From positions 935 to 64,934 of the forward strand of contig NZ_AZEY01000093.1 in NCBI RefSeq assembly GCF_001434255.1: a stretch of DNA of 64,000 nt, read 5' to 3'. Below the pieces are notes generated by a model. That model searched no databases, was not told where the DNA came from, and saw only the letters and a program-made list of their open reading frames with translations. Positions 56,525 to 64,000 of the stretch are shown piece after piece; the stretch's first letter is position 1; each line of letters opens with the position of its first letter. A program made the position numbers and the translations under genes. Source of the stretch: Lentilactobacillus diolivorans DSM 14421 (lineage in GTDB: Bacteria > Bacillota > Bacilli > Lactobacillales > Lactobacillaceae).

Positions 56525-57445
56525 CTAAAATGGTCGATTGGCTTTCATATCATCAATAATGTTGGGATTGAAAACTTGTCTCCGCAACATGGTTACTTCA
56601 TACCCGTGAGGATTATAGCGGACTTTTTTATTATCTGGATCCTTTAACACAGGGGTCTCCATAATCTTAGGCACGTTTGCAAGCTGTTGATAGTGAGCAA
56701 TATAGTTTAAAGTATTAAAACCAATTGTCCCCAAACCGATAATTTGATGACGATCCTTATGGCTCCCCTGTTCATTTTTTGAATCATTTAAATGAATGAC
56801 TTTTAAGCGATTGATTCCAATAATGTGATCAAATTCGTTGAGAACACCGTCAAAATCATTCTTAATATTGTATCCGGCATCGCTCGTATGGCACGTGTCA
56901 AAAGTAACAGACAGTTTTTCATTATCAGTCACTTTTTCAATAATTTCGGCCAATTGTTCGAAATTAACACCCACTTCAGTTCCCTTGCCGGCCATAGTTT
57001 CAAGGGCAATCTGTGCTTTTTGATTAGGTGTGATTACTTCATTTAACCCCTTAGCAATTTGATTGATCGCCTTTTGCGGACCAGCCCCCACATGGGCGCC
57101 AGGATGTAGGACAATTTGTTTCGCACCAATTGCCTCAGCACGTGTAATTTCCTGCTGAAGAAATTGAACGCCAAATGCAAAATTTTGTGGTTTTAATGTA
57201 TTTCCTAAATTAATAATATATGGTGCGTGAACGACCACTTCTTTTAAACCATGATCATGCATATAGGCTTTACCACTGTCGGCATTTAGTTTTTCAATCG
57301 GTTTACGGATCGTATTTTGTGGTGCGCCTGTGTAAACCATAAAGGCTGTTTCATTAAAACCGGCTGCCTCTTTTGCTGATCCCAGAAACATATCTTTACC
57401 ATTCATACTAACGTGTGAACCGATTAATAATGATTGATCATTCAT
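56525..57445 (-). CDS. nfo: Deoxyribonuclease IV (endonuclease IV)
   Basis: A 306-residue AP endonuclease that cuts at abasic sites. Three zinc ions are expected, held by residues in [47 protein letters not shown] and [13 protein letters not shown]. It starts one base after the end of the upstream teichoic-acid gene (TAACATG), with GGGGGAA inside that gene, so it is translated from the tag transcript. Such linkage is not functional in an obvious way. Confidence 0.94.
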   Translation of the reverse strand: MNDQSLLIGSHVSMNGKDMFLGSAKEAAGFNETAFMVYTGAPQNTIRKPIEKLNADSGKAYMHDHGLKEVVVHAPYIINLGNTLKPQNFAFGVQFLQQEITRAEAIGAKQIVLHPGAHVGAGPQKAINQIAKGLNEVITPNQKAQIALETMAGKGTEVGVNFEQLAEIIEKVTDNEKLSVTFDTCHTSDAGYNIKNDFDGVLNEFDHIIGINRLKVIHLNDSKNEQGSHKDRHQIIGLGTIGFNTLNYIAHYQQLANVPKIMETPVLKDPDNKKVRYNPHGYEVTMLRRQVFNPNIIDDMKANRPF

Positions 57446-57446
57446 G

Positions 57447-58655
57447 TTATTTCCCCCTTAAGATTAATTGACTAACTTGTTTAGATGCATCACCATTTTC
57501 CCAAGCACAAAATTTTTGATTGAATCGTTCTAAATTATTGGCGAAATCATCAAACTTCCCTGCTTGGCAATATATTTTAAGATAGGTATCCAGTTGGGAT
57601 TCGGTAGTTGCCATTGGTCCCGGTAAATTATCCTGTGTATACGCAAAATAAAAACCCCGTAATTCATCACGATAATGCTGCAAATCATACGGGTAAAACA
57701 ACATTGGTCGCTTTAAATTAGCAAAGTCGAACATTACCGACGAGTAGTCAGTGATGAGTAAATCAGTAATCAAGTAGAGCTCATTAATGTCAGTATCAGC
57801 AAGAATTCTAACCCGGTCTTCAAATCCGGAGATATCAATATGATCCTTTACCAAATAGTGCGGACGAATAATTAAAAACGTATCCGGGGAAACACTTTTG
57901 AAAAACGCCAATAAGTTAAATGGTAGATTAAAACGATACACGCCTTTTTGTTTAAAATTATCATCCCGCCATGTTGGTGCATACATCACAACATGACCAG
58001 GAACTTTCCCCAATAGTTTTTGTTTAATTTTCTTAATGGTTTCAGCATGATCATCGGCGTACAACCGATCATTTCGTGGATAGCCAATATCCAAAAAATG
58101 ATTTTGAAATCCGAAAGCTGATTTAAAAATATCATGAGAATATTGGTTAGGTGCAATCAGATAATTCCAACGTTTAGCTTCGTTGATGAATTCCTGATGG
58201 TACTGTTGGGTAGTATTACCAGGTATTTCAACAGTTTCGATATCAACTCCTAGTTTTTTTAGCGGTGTGCCATGCCACGTTTGAATAAATGTTGTTCGCT
58301 TATTTTTTCGCCACCACTTCGGCATCCTCGAATTCATCACCCAATAGTTGGCTCTTGCGATGTATTTTACCCATCCAGGTGTAAATCGCTTAACTAACAT
58401 TATATTAGGAAACTGAACATGCAGGCGCCGATACGCCGATGGTTTAACACTGAAGTAACAACTGTTTTTCATTTCAGGACGATCACGAATTAATTGTTGA
58501 TAAATTGCAAACGGATTATCATTGATTTCTTTGCCATTAAAACTTTCAAATAAAATTAAATTTTTTTTAGTCCCCATACAAATAAACCCATCGTTCATCA
58601 CGATGAGTACGTAGCGGGCAATCAATTTTATAAAATTAATCATTTTATTTTTCAA
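57447..58655 (-). CDS. CDP-glycerol glycerophosphotransferase (TagF/TarF-like)
   Basis: A 402-residue enzyme that adds glycerol phosphate from CDP-glycerol during wall teichoic acid synthesis. The family blocks are [25 protein letters not shown] and [23 protein letters not shown] fits the TagF/TarF group, but the chain is about half the length of B. subtilis TagF, lacking its N-terminal region. The N-terminus is basic and hydrophobic (about 1-22) for membrane association. The start is TTG after GAGGTG. Whether it adds one unit or polymerises cannot be decided. Confidence 0.87.
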   Translation of the reverse strand: MKNKMINFIKLIARYVLIVMNDGFICMGTKKNLILFESFNGKEINDNPFAIYQQLIRDRPEMKNSCYFSVKPSAYRRLHVQFPNIMLVKRFTPGWVKYIARANYWVMNSRMPKWWRKNKRTTFIQTWHGTPLKKLGVDIETVEIPGNTTQQYHQEFINEAKRWNYLIAPNQYSHDIFKSAFGFQNHFLDIGYPRNDRLYADDHAETIKKIKQKLLGKVPGHVVMYAPTWRDDNFKQKGVYRFNLPFNLLAFFKSVSPDTFLIIRPHYLVKDHIDISGFEDRVRILADTDINELYLITDLLITDYSSVMFDFANLKRPMLFYPYDLQHYRDELRGFYFAYTQDNLPGPMATTESQLDTYLKIYCQAGKFDDFANNLERFNQKFCAWENGDASKQVSQLILRGK

Positions 58656-58671
58656 AAGCTCACCTCAAAAA

Positions 58672-59481
58672 CTAAATTAAATCAACAAATCTTGAACGGA
58701 ACTTATAATGTAAATGTGAACCAACTAGTAAGAAGAACAGGATCATTCCCCAAAAGACAATATTTAAAGTTGGCTTTTGCCAAAACCAGGAAGTCGATAA
58801 CATCGAATCCCGAAATCCAGAAACAATGTAGAAGAATGGATTTAATTGAAGAATGTGAACAAATGGTGCTGGAAAAGCATTCGTTTCGAAATTGAACAAG
58901 ACACCAGACATATAAAAAAGCATTCTCATTAACGATTGAAGTAAAATACGATAATCACGGACCAAGACTGAAATTGTTGAGTTAAAAATACCAAAAGCAA
59001 TTAGCCAGGCAATCATACAGATGAAGTAATAAATCCATTGAAACCAGTAAATTGACGGGTGAACGCCATAAAGAAAACTAACTACAATTGAAAAAACCAA
59101 CATGGTCCAAAAAGCACTTAAATTACTAACAATCTTAATCGTTGGTAAAATGCTAACCGGGAATTTCATTTTAGAAACCATACCGACCCGTTGATAAATA
59201 CTTTTTGATGCATCGAGACTGGCTCGATTCATGAAGAACCAAGGTGTAATTCCAATCACCATCCAAGGCAGGTAATCAATTCCATGAGTCGTACTTCCAT
59301 GCTTTAAACCAATCCCAAAGACTAGCCAATAAATACCAATTTGAATCAATGGATAAAGATATTCCCAAACCAATCCTAGATAATGACTTTGATATTCGGC
59401 TTTATCTTCATATTTTGAAATCCGAAAAATAATTCCAACATTTTGAAATTGCTCTTTGATTAATGTATAAACTTCTTTCAA
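58672..59481 (-). CDS. tagG: ABC-2 type teichoic acid export permease (TagG-like)
   Basis: A 269-residue permease with six hydrophobic segments from about residue 35 to 260, of the TagG/ABC-2 type. Diagnostic sequence: EYQSHYLGLVWEYLYPLIQI near the N-terminus, GITPWFFMNRA, and LQLNPFFYIVSGFRDSML. It should export teichoic acid or a related glycopolymer with an ATPase, TagH. No tagH is next to it. TTG is the start, about 9 bases after GGAG. Confidence 0.88.
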   Translation of the reverse strand: MKEVYTLIKEQFQNVGIIFRISKYEDKAEYQSHYLGLVWEYLYPLIQIGIYWLVFGIGLKHGSTTHGIDYLPWMVIGITPWFFMNRASLDASKSIYQRVGMVSKMKFPVSILPTIKIVSNLSAFWTMLVFSIVVSFLYGVHPSIYWFQWIYYFICMIAWLIAFGIFNSTISVLVRDYRILLQSLMRMLFYMSGVLFNFETNAFPAPFVHILQLNPFFYIVSGFRDSMLSTSWFWQKPTLNIVFWGMILFFLLVGSHLHYKFRSRFVDLI

Positions 59482-59498
59482 GTTCCGGCACTCCTTAA

Positions 59499-60647
59499 TT
59501 AAGACTTCAAGAATTTTAGGTAACGATCAATGACTCGATCAGTTGCATGACCGTCATTGTAAGTATTCCAGTAATGGTTGAAATCACTAAAATTAGTTGA
59601 CTCATAGTGAATGATTTGATCACGTAAGTCATGTATCGTTGTAACGGGTTTAGTTGGTAACCAATCCATAAAATTGTCTTGGATACCAGGATTATTTTGA
59701 TAATTTTTCATATCAAACATAAAGAAAATTAGTGATTTGGCATTGGGTAACAAAGTAAAATCAAAGGCAACTGATGAATAATCGGTCACCAATGTATCAG
59801 TAACTGTCAATAAGTCATTGGTCGCAAGTTGATGATAAAACTTAATCCTTGAGTTGCCGGTCTCTCTCATCAAATTTTCTTTTTCCCTTAAAATTGGATG
59901 AAATTTAACAACCACCATTGCATTTGGATCTGCTGCCAACGCGTCCCCGATGCCTGCCGGTAATTTAAAAGCTTGATTTTCCCGGTATGTAGGTGCATAT
60001 AAAATGACTCGTCGATTTTTCAGTTCCGGAGCGGCTTGATAAATTCGCTCTCGAGCTGTCTGACGCCACCCAGAGTCAACGTATTGATCAGAGCGCGGAT
60101 AGCCCAGCAACTTAATTTTATCAAAGTCTTCACGATAACTTCGAGTAAACACATGACCCATAGCTTTTGAAGCAACGATATATTCGTCAAATTGATTGTA
60201 AACTTCCTGAAATCGCTTCTGATCAGACTTCGAACGATACTTGGTTGTTGGATCTTCCCAGCCAAATTTTTTAATGGCTCCGTTTGCATGCCAAATTTGA
60301 ACAATCTTGGTCATTTTTAAATGGATAATCCCGCCAAGAAATGCATAATAATTATCACAAAAAATTAGCCTGGCACCCATTATCAGTGGCACAACATCCA
60401 GAACCAATTTAATACCATCTTTAAATGGTCGGGTTCTAATACCAAAAGCTGCCAAATCAGTTGCTGCCGCTTCAGTATCCGGATGGTATAAGACAACAAA
60501 TTCAAACGTATTAGGCAATCTTTGCGCGAGTTGTTTGATGAAATCTACGTTATTATCAAAGCTCATCAAATAAATCACCTTATTTTTGGGTCGCCAAATG
60601 TTGATCAGCGAAAGAAAATGAATCAACCACAGATATATAACTTTCAA
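59499..60647 (-). CDS. CDP-glycerol glycerophosphotransferase (TagB-like)
   Basis: A 382-residue glycerophosphotransferase of the TagB/primase branch: IWHANGAIKKFGWED, LYAPTYREN and LVTDYSSVAFDF. TagB adds the first glycerol phosphate to the ManNAc-GlcNAc linkage unit. A hydrophobic N-terminal stretch (VIYLWLIHFLSLI) could anchor it to the membrane. TTG start after GGTGA. It begins the tagB-tagG-tagF-nfo operon. Confidence 0.88.
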   Translation of the reverse strand: MKVIYLWLIHFLSLINIWRPKNKVIYLMSFDNNVDFIKQLAQRLPNTFEFVVLYHPDTEAAATDLAAFGIRTRPFKDGIKLVLDVVPLIMGARLIFCDNYYAFLGGIIHLKMTKIVQIWHANGAIKKFGWEDPTTKYRSKSDQKRFQEVYNQFDEYIVASKAMGHVFTRSYREDFDKIKLLGYPRSDQYVDSGWRQTARERIYQAAPELKNRRVILYAPTYRENQAFKLPAGIGDALAADPNAMVVVKFHPILREKENLMRETGNSRIKFYHQLATNDLLTVTDTLVTDYSSVAFDFTLLPNAKSLIFFMFDMKNYQNNPGIQDNFMDWLPTKPVTTIHDLRDQIIHYESTNFSDFNHYWNTYNDGHATDRVIDRYLKFLKS

Positions 60648-60692
60648 CTTTTTTCACCGTATTTCAGTATTTTGTGAATCACACACTGAAGT

Positions 60693-60701
60693 ATTATAAC
60701 A
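60693..60701 (-). promoter_or_regulatory. Candidate extended -10 promoter of the tag operon
   Basis: On the minus strand TGTTATAAT is a full extended -10 (TGnTATAAT), about 45 bp before the tagB-like start. No good -35 is at 17 bp, which is typical of extended -10 promoters. Confidence 0.6.
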
Positions 60702-60777
60702 TAATCTTTTCATAGATTTTTTTTCTTAAATAATCTTAAAAAACAAGTCGTTATCAAGTCACTTCACCGTAATTAAA

Positions 60778-61653
60778 TTAAGGTTTAGGTTCATAGAATC
60801 TCCCTAAAATTTTAACTGAATCCGATATGCTTGCGAATGCATTTGGATCAGATTCCAGTAACGCTTCCTCAAGTTCGTTCATTTCATATCTTGAAATTAC
60901 TGTAAACAAAATTGTCTTGGCATCATGACGATAAGCCCCTTCTGCATTGTGAACAATCGTAATACCACGGCGCAAATGATTCTGAACACTATCAATAACA
61001 GTGTTGGGGCGATTAGTAATAATCATGACTTGCATTCGTTGTTGCTTGGTAAATGTCATATCCATGACCCGGGCATTCACAATCAAACTGAGGACGGAAT
61101 AAAAGGCATATGGCCAGCCATAAGCAAAACCTGCAGCAATCACGATTAAAGCATTAAAAGCCATATTGATTGTCCCAATGGATTTCCCGGTTCGTTGACG
61201 AATCACAATTCCCAAGATATCAAGTCCACCAGTCGAAATACTATTCTTCAAAGCCAATCCGGTTCCAAAGCCATTTACGGCACCTCCAAAAATGGCACAG
61301 ATAATTGGATCATGTGTCAATGGAACTGGATGCAATAACTGAATCATAAAGCTGGAAAGAAAAACGGTAATTACCGTAAAAATTGTAAATTCATGCCCAA
61401 TGGCGCGCCATGCTAAGAAAAAGAGTGGAATGTTCAGCAGGAATAACCCAAGCCCGGTGGAAATTGTAAAAGGGAATGCCCGTGAGCTAATTGTATTTAG
61501 CAGCTGGGCAAACCCGGTGACACCCGAGGAATAAATGTGACCCGGATCCCAGAAAAAATTAACGGCAATAGAGACCAAAATACCATATGTTAACGACATA
61601 GAGGCTTTGGTTAAGTATGTATGCCGACGCATAAGTTTTGAAACGTCATCCAT
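60778..61653 (-). CDS. YitT family membrane protein (DUF2179), paralogue
   Basis: A 291-residue protein with about five to six hydrophobic segments in residues 15-195 and a C-terminal DUF2179 domain (ITIVHNAEGAYRHDAKTILF). The STGGLDILGIVI motif parallels TTGGVDI in the other copy at 16669. GAAAGG precedes the ATG. It stands between the tag operon and aspS, with no shared transcript visible. Confidence 0.87.
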   Translation of the reverse strand: MDDVSKLMRRHTYLTKASMSLTYGILVSIAVNFFWDPGHIYSSGVTGFAQLLNTISSRAFPFTISTGLGLFLLNIPLFFLAWRAIGHEFTIFTVITVFLSSFMIQLLHPVPLTHDPIICAIFGGAVNGFGTGLALKNSISTGGLDILGIVIRQRTGKSIGTINMAFNALIVIAAGFAYGWPYAFYSVLSLIVNARVMDMTFTKQQRMQVMIITNRPNTVIDSVQNHLRRGITIVHNAEGAYRHDAKTILFTVISRYEMNELEEALLESDPNAFASISDSVKILGRFYEPKP

Positions 61654-61973
61654 AAATATTTTCCTTTCATTTGGGTAATTACATCATTAATAATGATTAC
61701 TGCCTAATGATAACCGTAACAAGCAAAAATAGCACGAAAAAATCCTGTAATCAAAGTACGATCACAGGATTTTTAGCAATCATCAAACCTAATAGGATTT
61801 AATTAGTATGGTTTTGACCACTGTTTTCACTTAAATTAAAGTAACCAATACAATTGGCATTCACAGTTAAAGTAACAACCCCACAATAATCATATTGTCA
61901 GAAGATAATGACCGATCTTTTTTGGAACATCACAACTGATAAGACTCAAATACGAAATAATAAATCTGAAGAA
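61654..61973. other. Intergenic region between the second yitT-like gene and aspS
   Basis: This 320-bp gap holds the aspS terminator (61739-61773). The 200 bp between that hairpin and the aspS stop is AT-rich and shows no open frame, structured RNA or repeat that I can recognise. Confidence 0.45.
61739..61773. terminator. Terminator after aspS
   Basis: AAAATCCTGT pairs with ACAGGATTTT around a 15-base loop, with T-runs on both strands. It lies about 200 bp past the aspS stop and just ahead of the second yitT-like gene. Confidence 0.82.
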
Positions 61974-63761
61974 TTATTTCTTTTCATCTTGATCAGCCAC
62001 AAAGATCCCCAAGTCTTGGAGTTGCTTGTTAGCAACTGGAGAAGGTGCACTAGTAAGCGGTTCAACAGCTTTTGAATTCTTAGGGAACGCAATAACGTCT
62101 CGGATATTCTCACGATCAGCTAACAGACGAACAAATCGGTCAAGGCCGATTGCAAGACCACCATGAGGCGGGAAACCATAGTCTAAGGCCGTTAAGAAGT
62201 AACCAAATTGGGCTTCGGCTCTTTCTTTAGTAAATCCAAGGGCTTTAAACATCCGCTCTTGCAACTTTCTGGTGTGAATACGAATCGAACCACCACCAAG
62301 TTCAAGTCCATTTAAAATAATGTCATAACTTTGGGCATATGCTTTATGAGGATCCTCATCGTCATTCATTAAGTAATGAACATCCTCTTCATTAGGCATT
62401 GTGAACGGATGATGGGCAGCAACATAACGTTTCAAATCAACATCCCAGTGGAATAACGGCCAATTAACGATCCATAGGAAGGCAAATTTTGACTCGTCAA
62501 TCATCTTTTGTTCTTTTGCGATTTGAACCCGTAAGTAAGCCAATGTATCGGCCACAATTCGACTATTATCAGCAGCAAACAAAAGTAAATCTCCAGGTTT
62601 GGCTTCTGCTTTGTCCAAAATCTTTTGTCTTAAGTCAGCATCTTTGAAGAATTTGGCGATGGGGCCGTTAAAGCTATCGTCAGTGACTTTTAACCATGCT
62701 AATCCTTTAGCACCAAATCGTTCAACGTAGCTTGCCAAGGCATCTAAATCTTTACGTGAGTATTTATCAGCACCACCAGGAACTGCGATTGCCTTAACTT
62801 GGCCACCGTTTTTAACTGCATTGGCAAATACTTTGAAATCAACATCCTTCATGATTGCAGACAGGTCTTTTAACTCCATACCGAAGCGGACGTCAGGTTG
62901 GTCGGTTCCAAACCTGGCCATTGACTCATCCCAATCCATTCGCTTAAATGGCAGCTTAACATCTTTACCCATTGCATCTTTCATGACCTTGGCAATGAAC
63001 CCCTCAGTGACATCCATGATCTCTTCTTGATCAGCAAATGACATTTCCATGTCAATTTGCGTGAATTCAGGTTGGCGGTCACCACGCAAATCTTCATCTC
63101 GGTAGCAACGAGCAATTTGATAATACTTGTCAAAACCTGCCCCCATCAACATCTGTTTAAATTGCTGAGGTGATTGTGGCAATGCGTAAAATGACCCTGG
63201 ATAAACTCGGGAAGGAACTAAATAATCACGAGCGCCTTCGGGAGTTGATTTGGTCAATGTTGGCGTCTCGATATCAATAAAGCCTTCGTTGTCGAAGAAA
63301 CTATGAATAGATTGAATAATTCGGTTTCTTAATAAGATATTGTATTGCATTTCGGGACGGCGTAAATCCAAGTATCGGTATTTTAACTTTAAATCTTCCG
63401 AAACGTTAATTCCGTCTTCAATATAGAAAGGCGGTGTTTTTGAGACAGCTAAAATTTTAGCTTCGGTGATGTCCACCTCAACCTTACCAGTCTTCATTTT
63501 AGGATTAATTTCTTTTGGATCACGAGCAACTACCTTACCCCGAGCTTCAACAACATATTCGCTCCGAAGCTTGTCGGCAACTGCTAAAGCATCTTTACCG
63601 TATTCCTCACTAAAAACTAGTTGAAGAATTCCTTCTCGGTCACGTAGTTCAATGAAAATTAAGCCACCAAGGTCACGACGCTTTTGAACCCATCCTTTTA
63701 AGACAACTTCTTGGCCGATTAAGGTTTCGTTAACTAAGCCAGCATATGTGGTTCGTTTCAT
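61974..63761 (-). CDS. aspS: Aspartyl-tRNA synthetase
   Basis: A 595-residue class II AspRS of bacterial type. The N-terminal OB anticodon-binding domain is at about 1-105. Motif 1 is in [16 protein letters not shown], motif 2 is [15 protein letters not shown], and motif 3 is [11 protein letters not shown]. The bacterial GAD insertion is at about 280-410. The Shine-Dalgarno (AAGGAG) lies inside the last codons of hisS, whose stop is 2 bp before this ATG, so the pair is coupled. Confidence 0.98.
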   Translation of the reverse strand: MKRTTYAGLVNETLIGQEVVLKGWVQKRRDLGGLIFIELRDREGILQLVFSEEYGKDALAVADKLRSEYVVEARGKVVARDPKEINPKMKTGKVEVDITEAKILAVSKTPPFYIEDGINVSEDLKLKYRYLDLRRPEMQYNILLRNRIIQSIHSFFDNEGFIDIETPTLTKSTPEGARDYLVPSRVYPGSFYALPQSPQQFKQMLMGAGFDKYYQIARCYRDEDLRGDRQPEFTQIDMEMSFADQEEIMDVTEGFIAKVMKDAMGKDVKLPFKRMDWDESMARFGTDQPDVRFGMELKDLSAIMKDVDFKVFANAVKNGGQVKAIAVPGGADKYSRKDLDALASYVERFGAKGLAWLKVTDDSFNGPIAKFFKDADLRQKILDKAEAKPGDLLLFAADNSRIVADTLAYLRVQIAKEQKMIDESKFAFLWIVNWPLFHWDVDLKRYVAAHHPFTMPNEEDVHYLMNDDEDPHKAYAQSYDIILNGLELGGGSIRIHTRKLQERMFKALGFTKERAEAQFGYFLTALDYGFPPHGGLAIGLDRFVRLLADRENIRDVIAFPKNSKAVEPLTSAPSPVANKQLQDLGIFVADQDEKK

Positions 63762-63763
63762 CT

Positions 63764-64000
63764 CTAATCAATCTCCTTGTCATTGAAATATTTAGTAAGT
63801 ACAGTATCAAAATCTTGTAAAATTTCACTTATGGGAACCGTTACTTCTTTGCCACTGGCCATAGACTTTACATTGGCTGTTTTAGCCTTTAATTCACTTT
63901 CACCAATTGTGATCGTAAATTGAGCGTTTAATTTATTAGCTGTTTTAAACTGGGCTTTCGGCTTACGGTCAAGATAGTCACGATCAGCAGCAAAACCATC
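63764..64000 (-). CDS. hisS: Histidyl-tRNA synthetase, C-terminal part
   Basis: The frame read from the right edge encodes 78 residues, with sections such as [18 protein letters not shown] and [12 protein letters not shown], then TAG. This is the C-terminal anticodon-binding domain of HisRS, which normally ends in this alpha/beta fold. The gene continues beyond the window. Order hisS-aspS is standard in Firmicutes and supports the call. Confidence 0.9.
   Translation of the reverse strand, partial: DGFAADRDYLDRKPKAQFKTANKLNAQFTITIGESELKAKTANVKSMASGKEVTVPISEILQDFDTVLTKYFNDKEID

Noticed and set aside
56525-60647. Tag-nfo region as a horizontally acquired island
   Set aside because: Base composition looks like the flanks, and there are no mobile genes; only gene content is variable. 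A compositional scan could revise this.
1-64000. CRISPR array, rRNA, tRNA or transposase genes
   Set aside because: No regularly spaced short repeats, rRNA sequence, tRNA cloverleaf or transposase motif was seen. A covariance search for tRNA would be decisive.

Overview
The window is a stretch of bacterial core chromosome from a low-to-moderate GC Firmicute of the family Lactobacillaceae. The evidence is gene content and order: rpsU-yqeY-phoH-ybeY-dgkA-era-recO-glyQS-dnaG-rpoD-trmK, xerD-ribT-scpA-scpB-rluB, cmk-rpsA-der-hup, and dfrA/thyA. It also includes a 316-residue thymidylate synthase of Lactobacillus casei type, C69 dipeptidases, an FMN-riboswitch RibU and T-box control of glyQS. dnaE is followed directly by pyk with no pfkA between them. 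In homofermentative lactobacilli pfkA normally sits there, so I infer an obligately heterofermentative species (Levilactobacillus, Lentilactobacillus or Secundilactobacillus type). Nearly every gene is on the minus strand; only one pepD, one yitT and the PPDK regulator are on plus. This suggests one replichore with the fork travelling toward lower coordinates.

Layout, left to right. 1-540: no confident gene, one unidentified open frame at the edge and two copies of a dispersed palindromic repeat. 0.5-4 kb: a tautomerase and two convergent C69 dipeptidases. 4-13 kb: topA, dprA, rnhB, rbgA, a YozE protein, a YpmS-like protein, an SGNH hydrolase, degV, dfrA and thyA. 13-24 kb: an ABC-F ATPase, cca, a YitT protein, a TPR protein, hup, der, rpsA, cmk and a LysM protein. 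24-32 kb: recQ/ypbB, ribU with its riboswitch, rluB-scpB-scpA-ribT-xerD and cvfB. 32-46 kb: pyk, dnaE, a DUF2929 protein, clpB with a CtsR operator, pepT, nif3-like, trmK, rpoD and dnaG. 47-55 kb: glyS, glyQ and their T-box leader, recO, era, dgkA, ybeY, phoH, yqeY and rpsU. 55-64 kb: the PPDK regulator, nfo, a three-gene teichoic-acid set, a second YitT protein, aspS and the last 78 codons of hisS.

Most of the window is translation, replication, chromosome segregation and central metabolism. The accessory-looking part is 56.5-60.7 kb: wall teichoic acid glycerophosphotransferases plus a TagG-type permease without an adjacent ATPase. Regulatory elements readable from sequence include an FMN riboswitch with terminator, a GGC-specifying T-box with a consensus promoter, a perfect CtsR direct repeat, a near-consensus rpsU promoter and many intrinsic terminators.

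I found no prophage, insertion sequence, CRISPR array, rRNA or tRNA gene, and no obviously new multi-gene system. The least explained structure is a dispersed intergenic element of about 110 bp. It is a long imperfect palindrome with GTGAGA-type ends, present in four full copies and one deleted copy. In four of the five it is coupled through a conserved linker to a terminator hairpin from a second dispersed sequence family.
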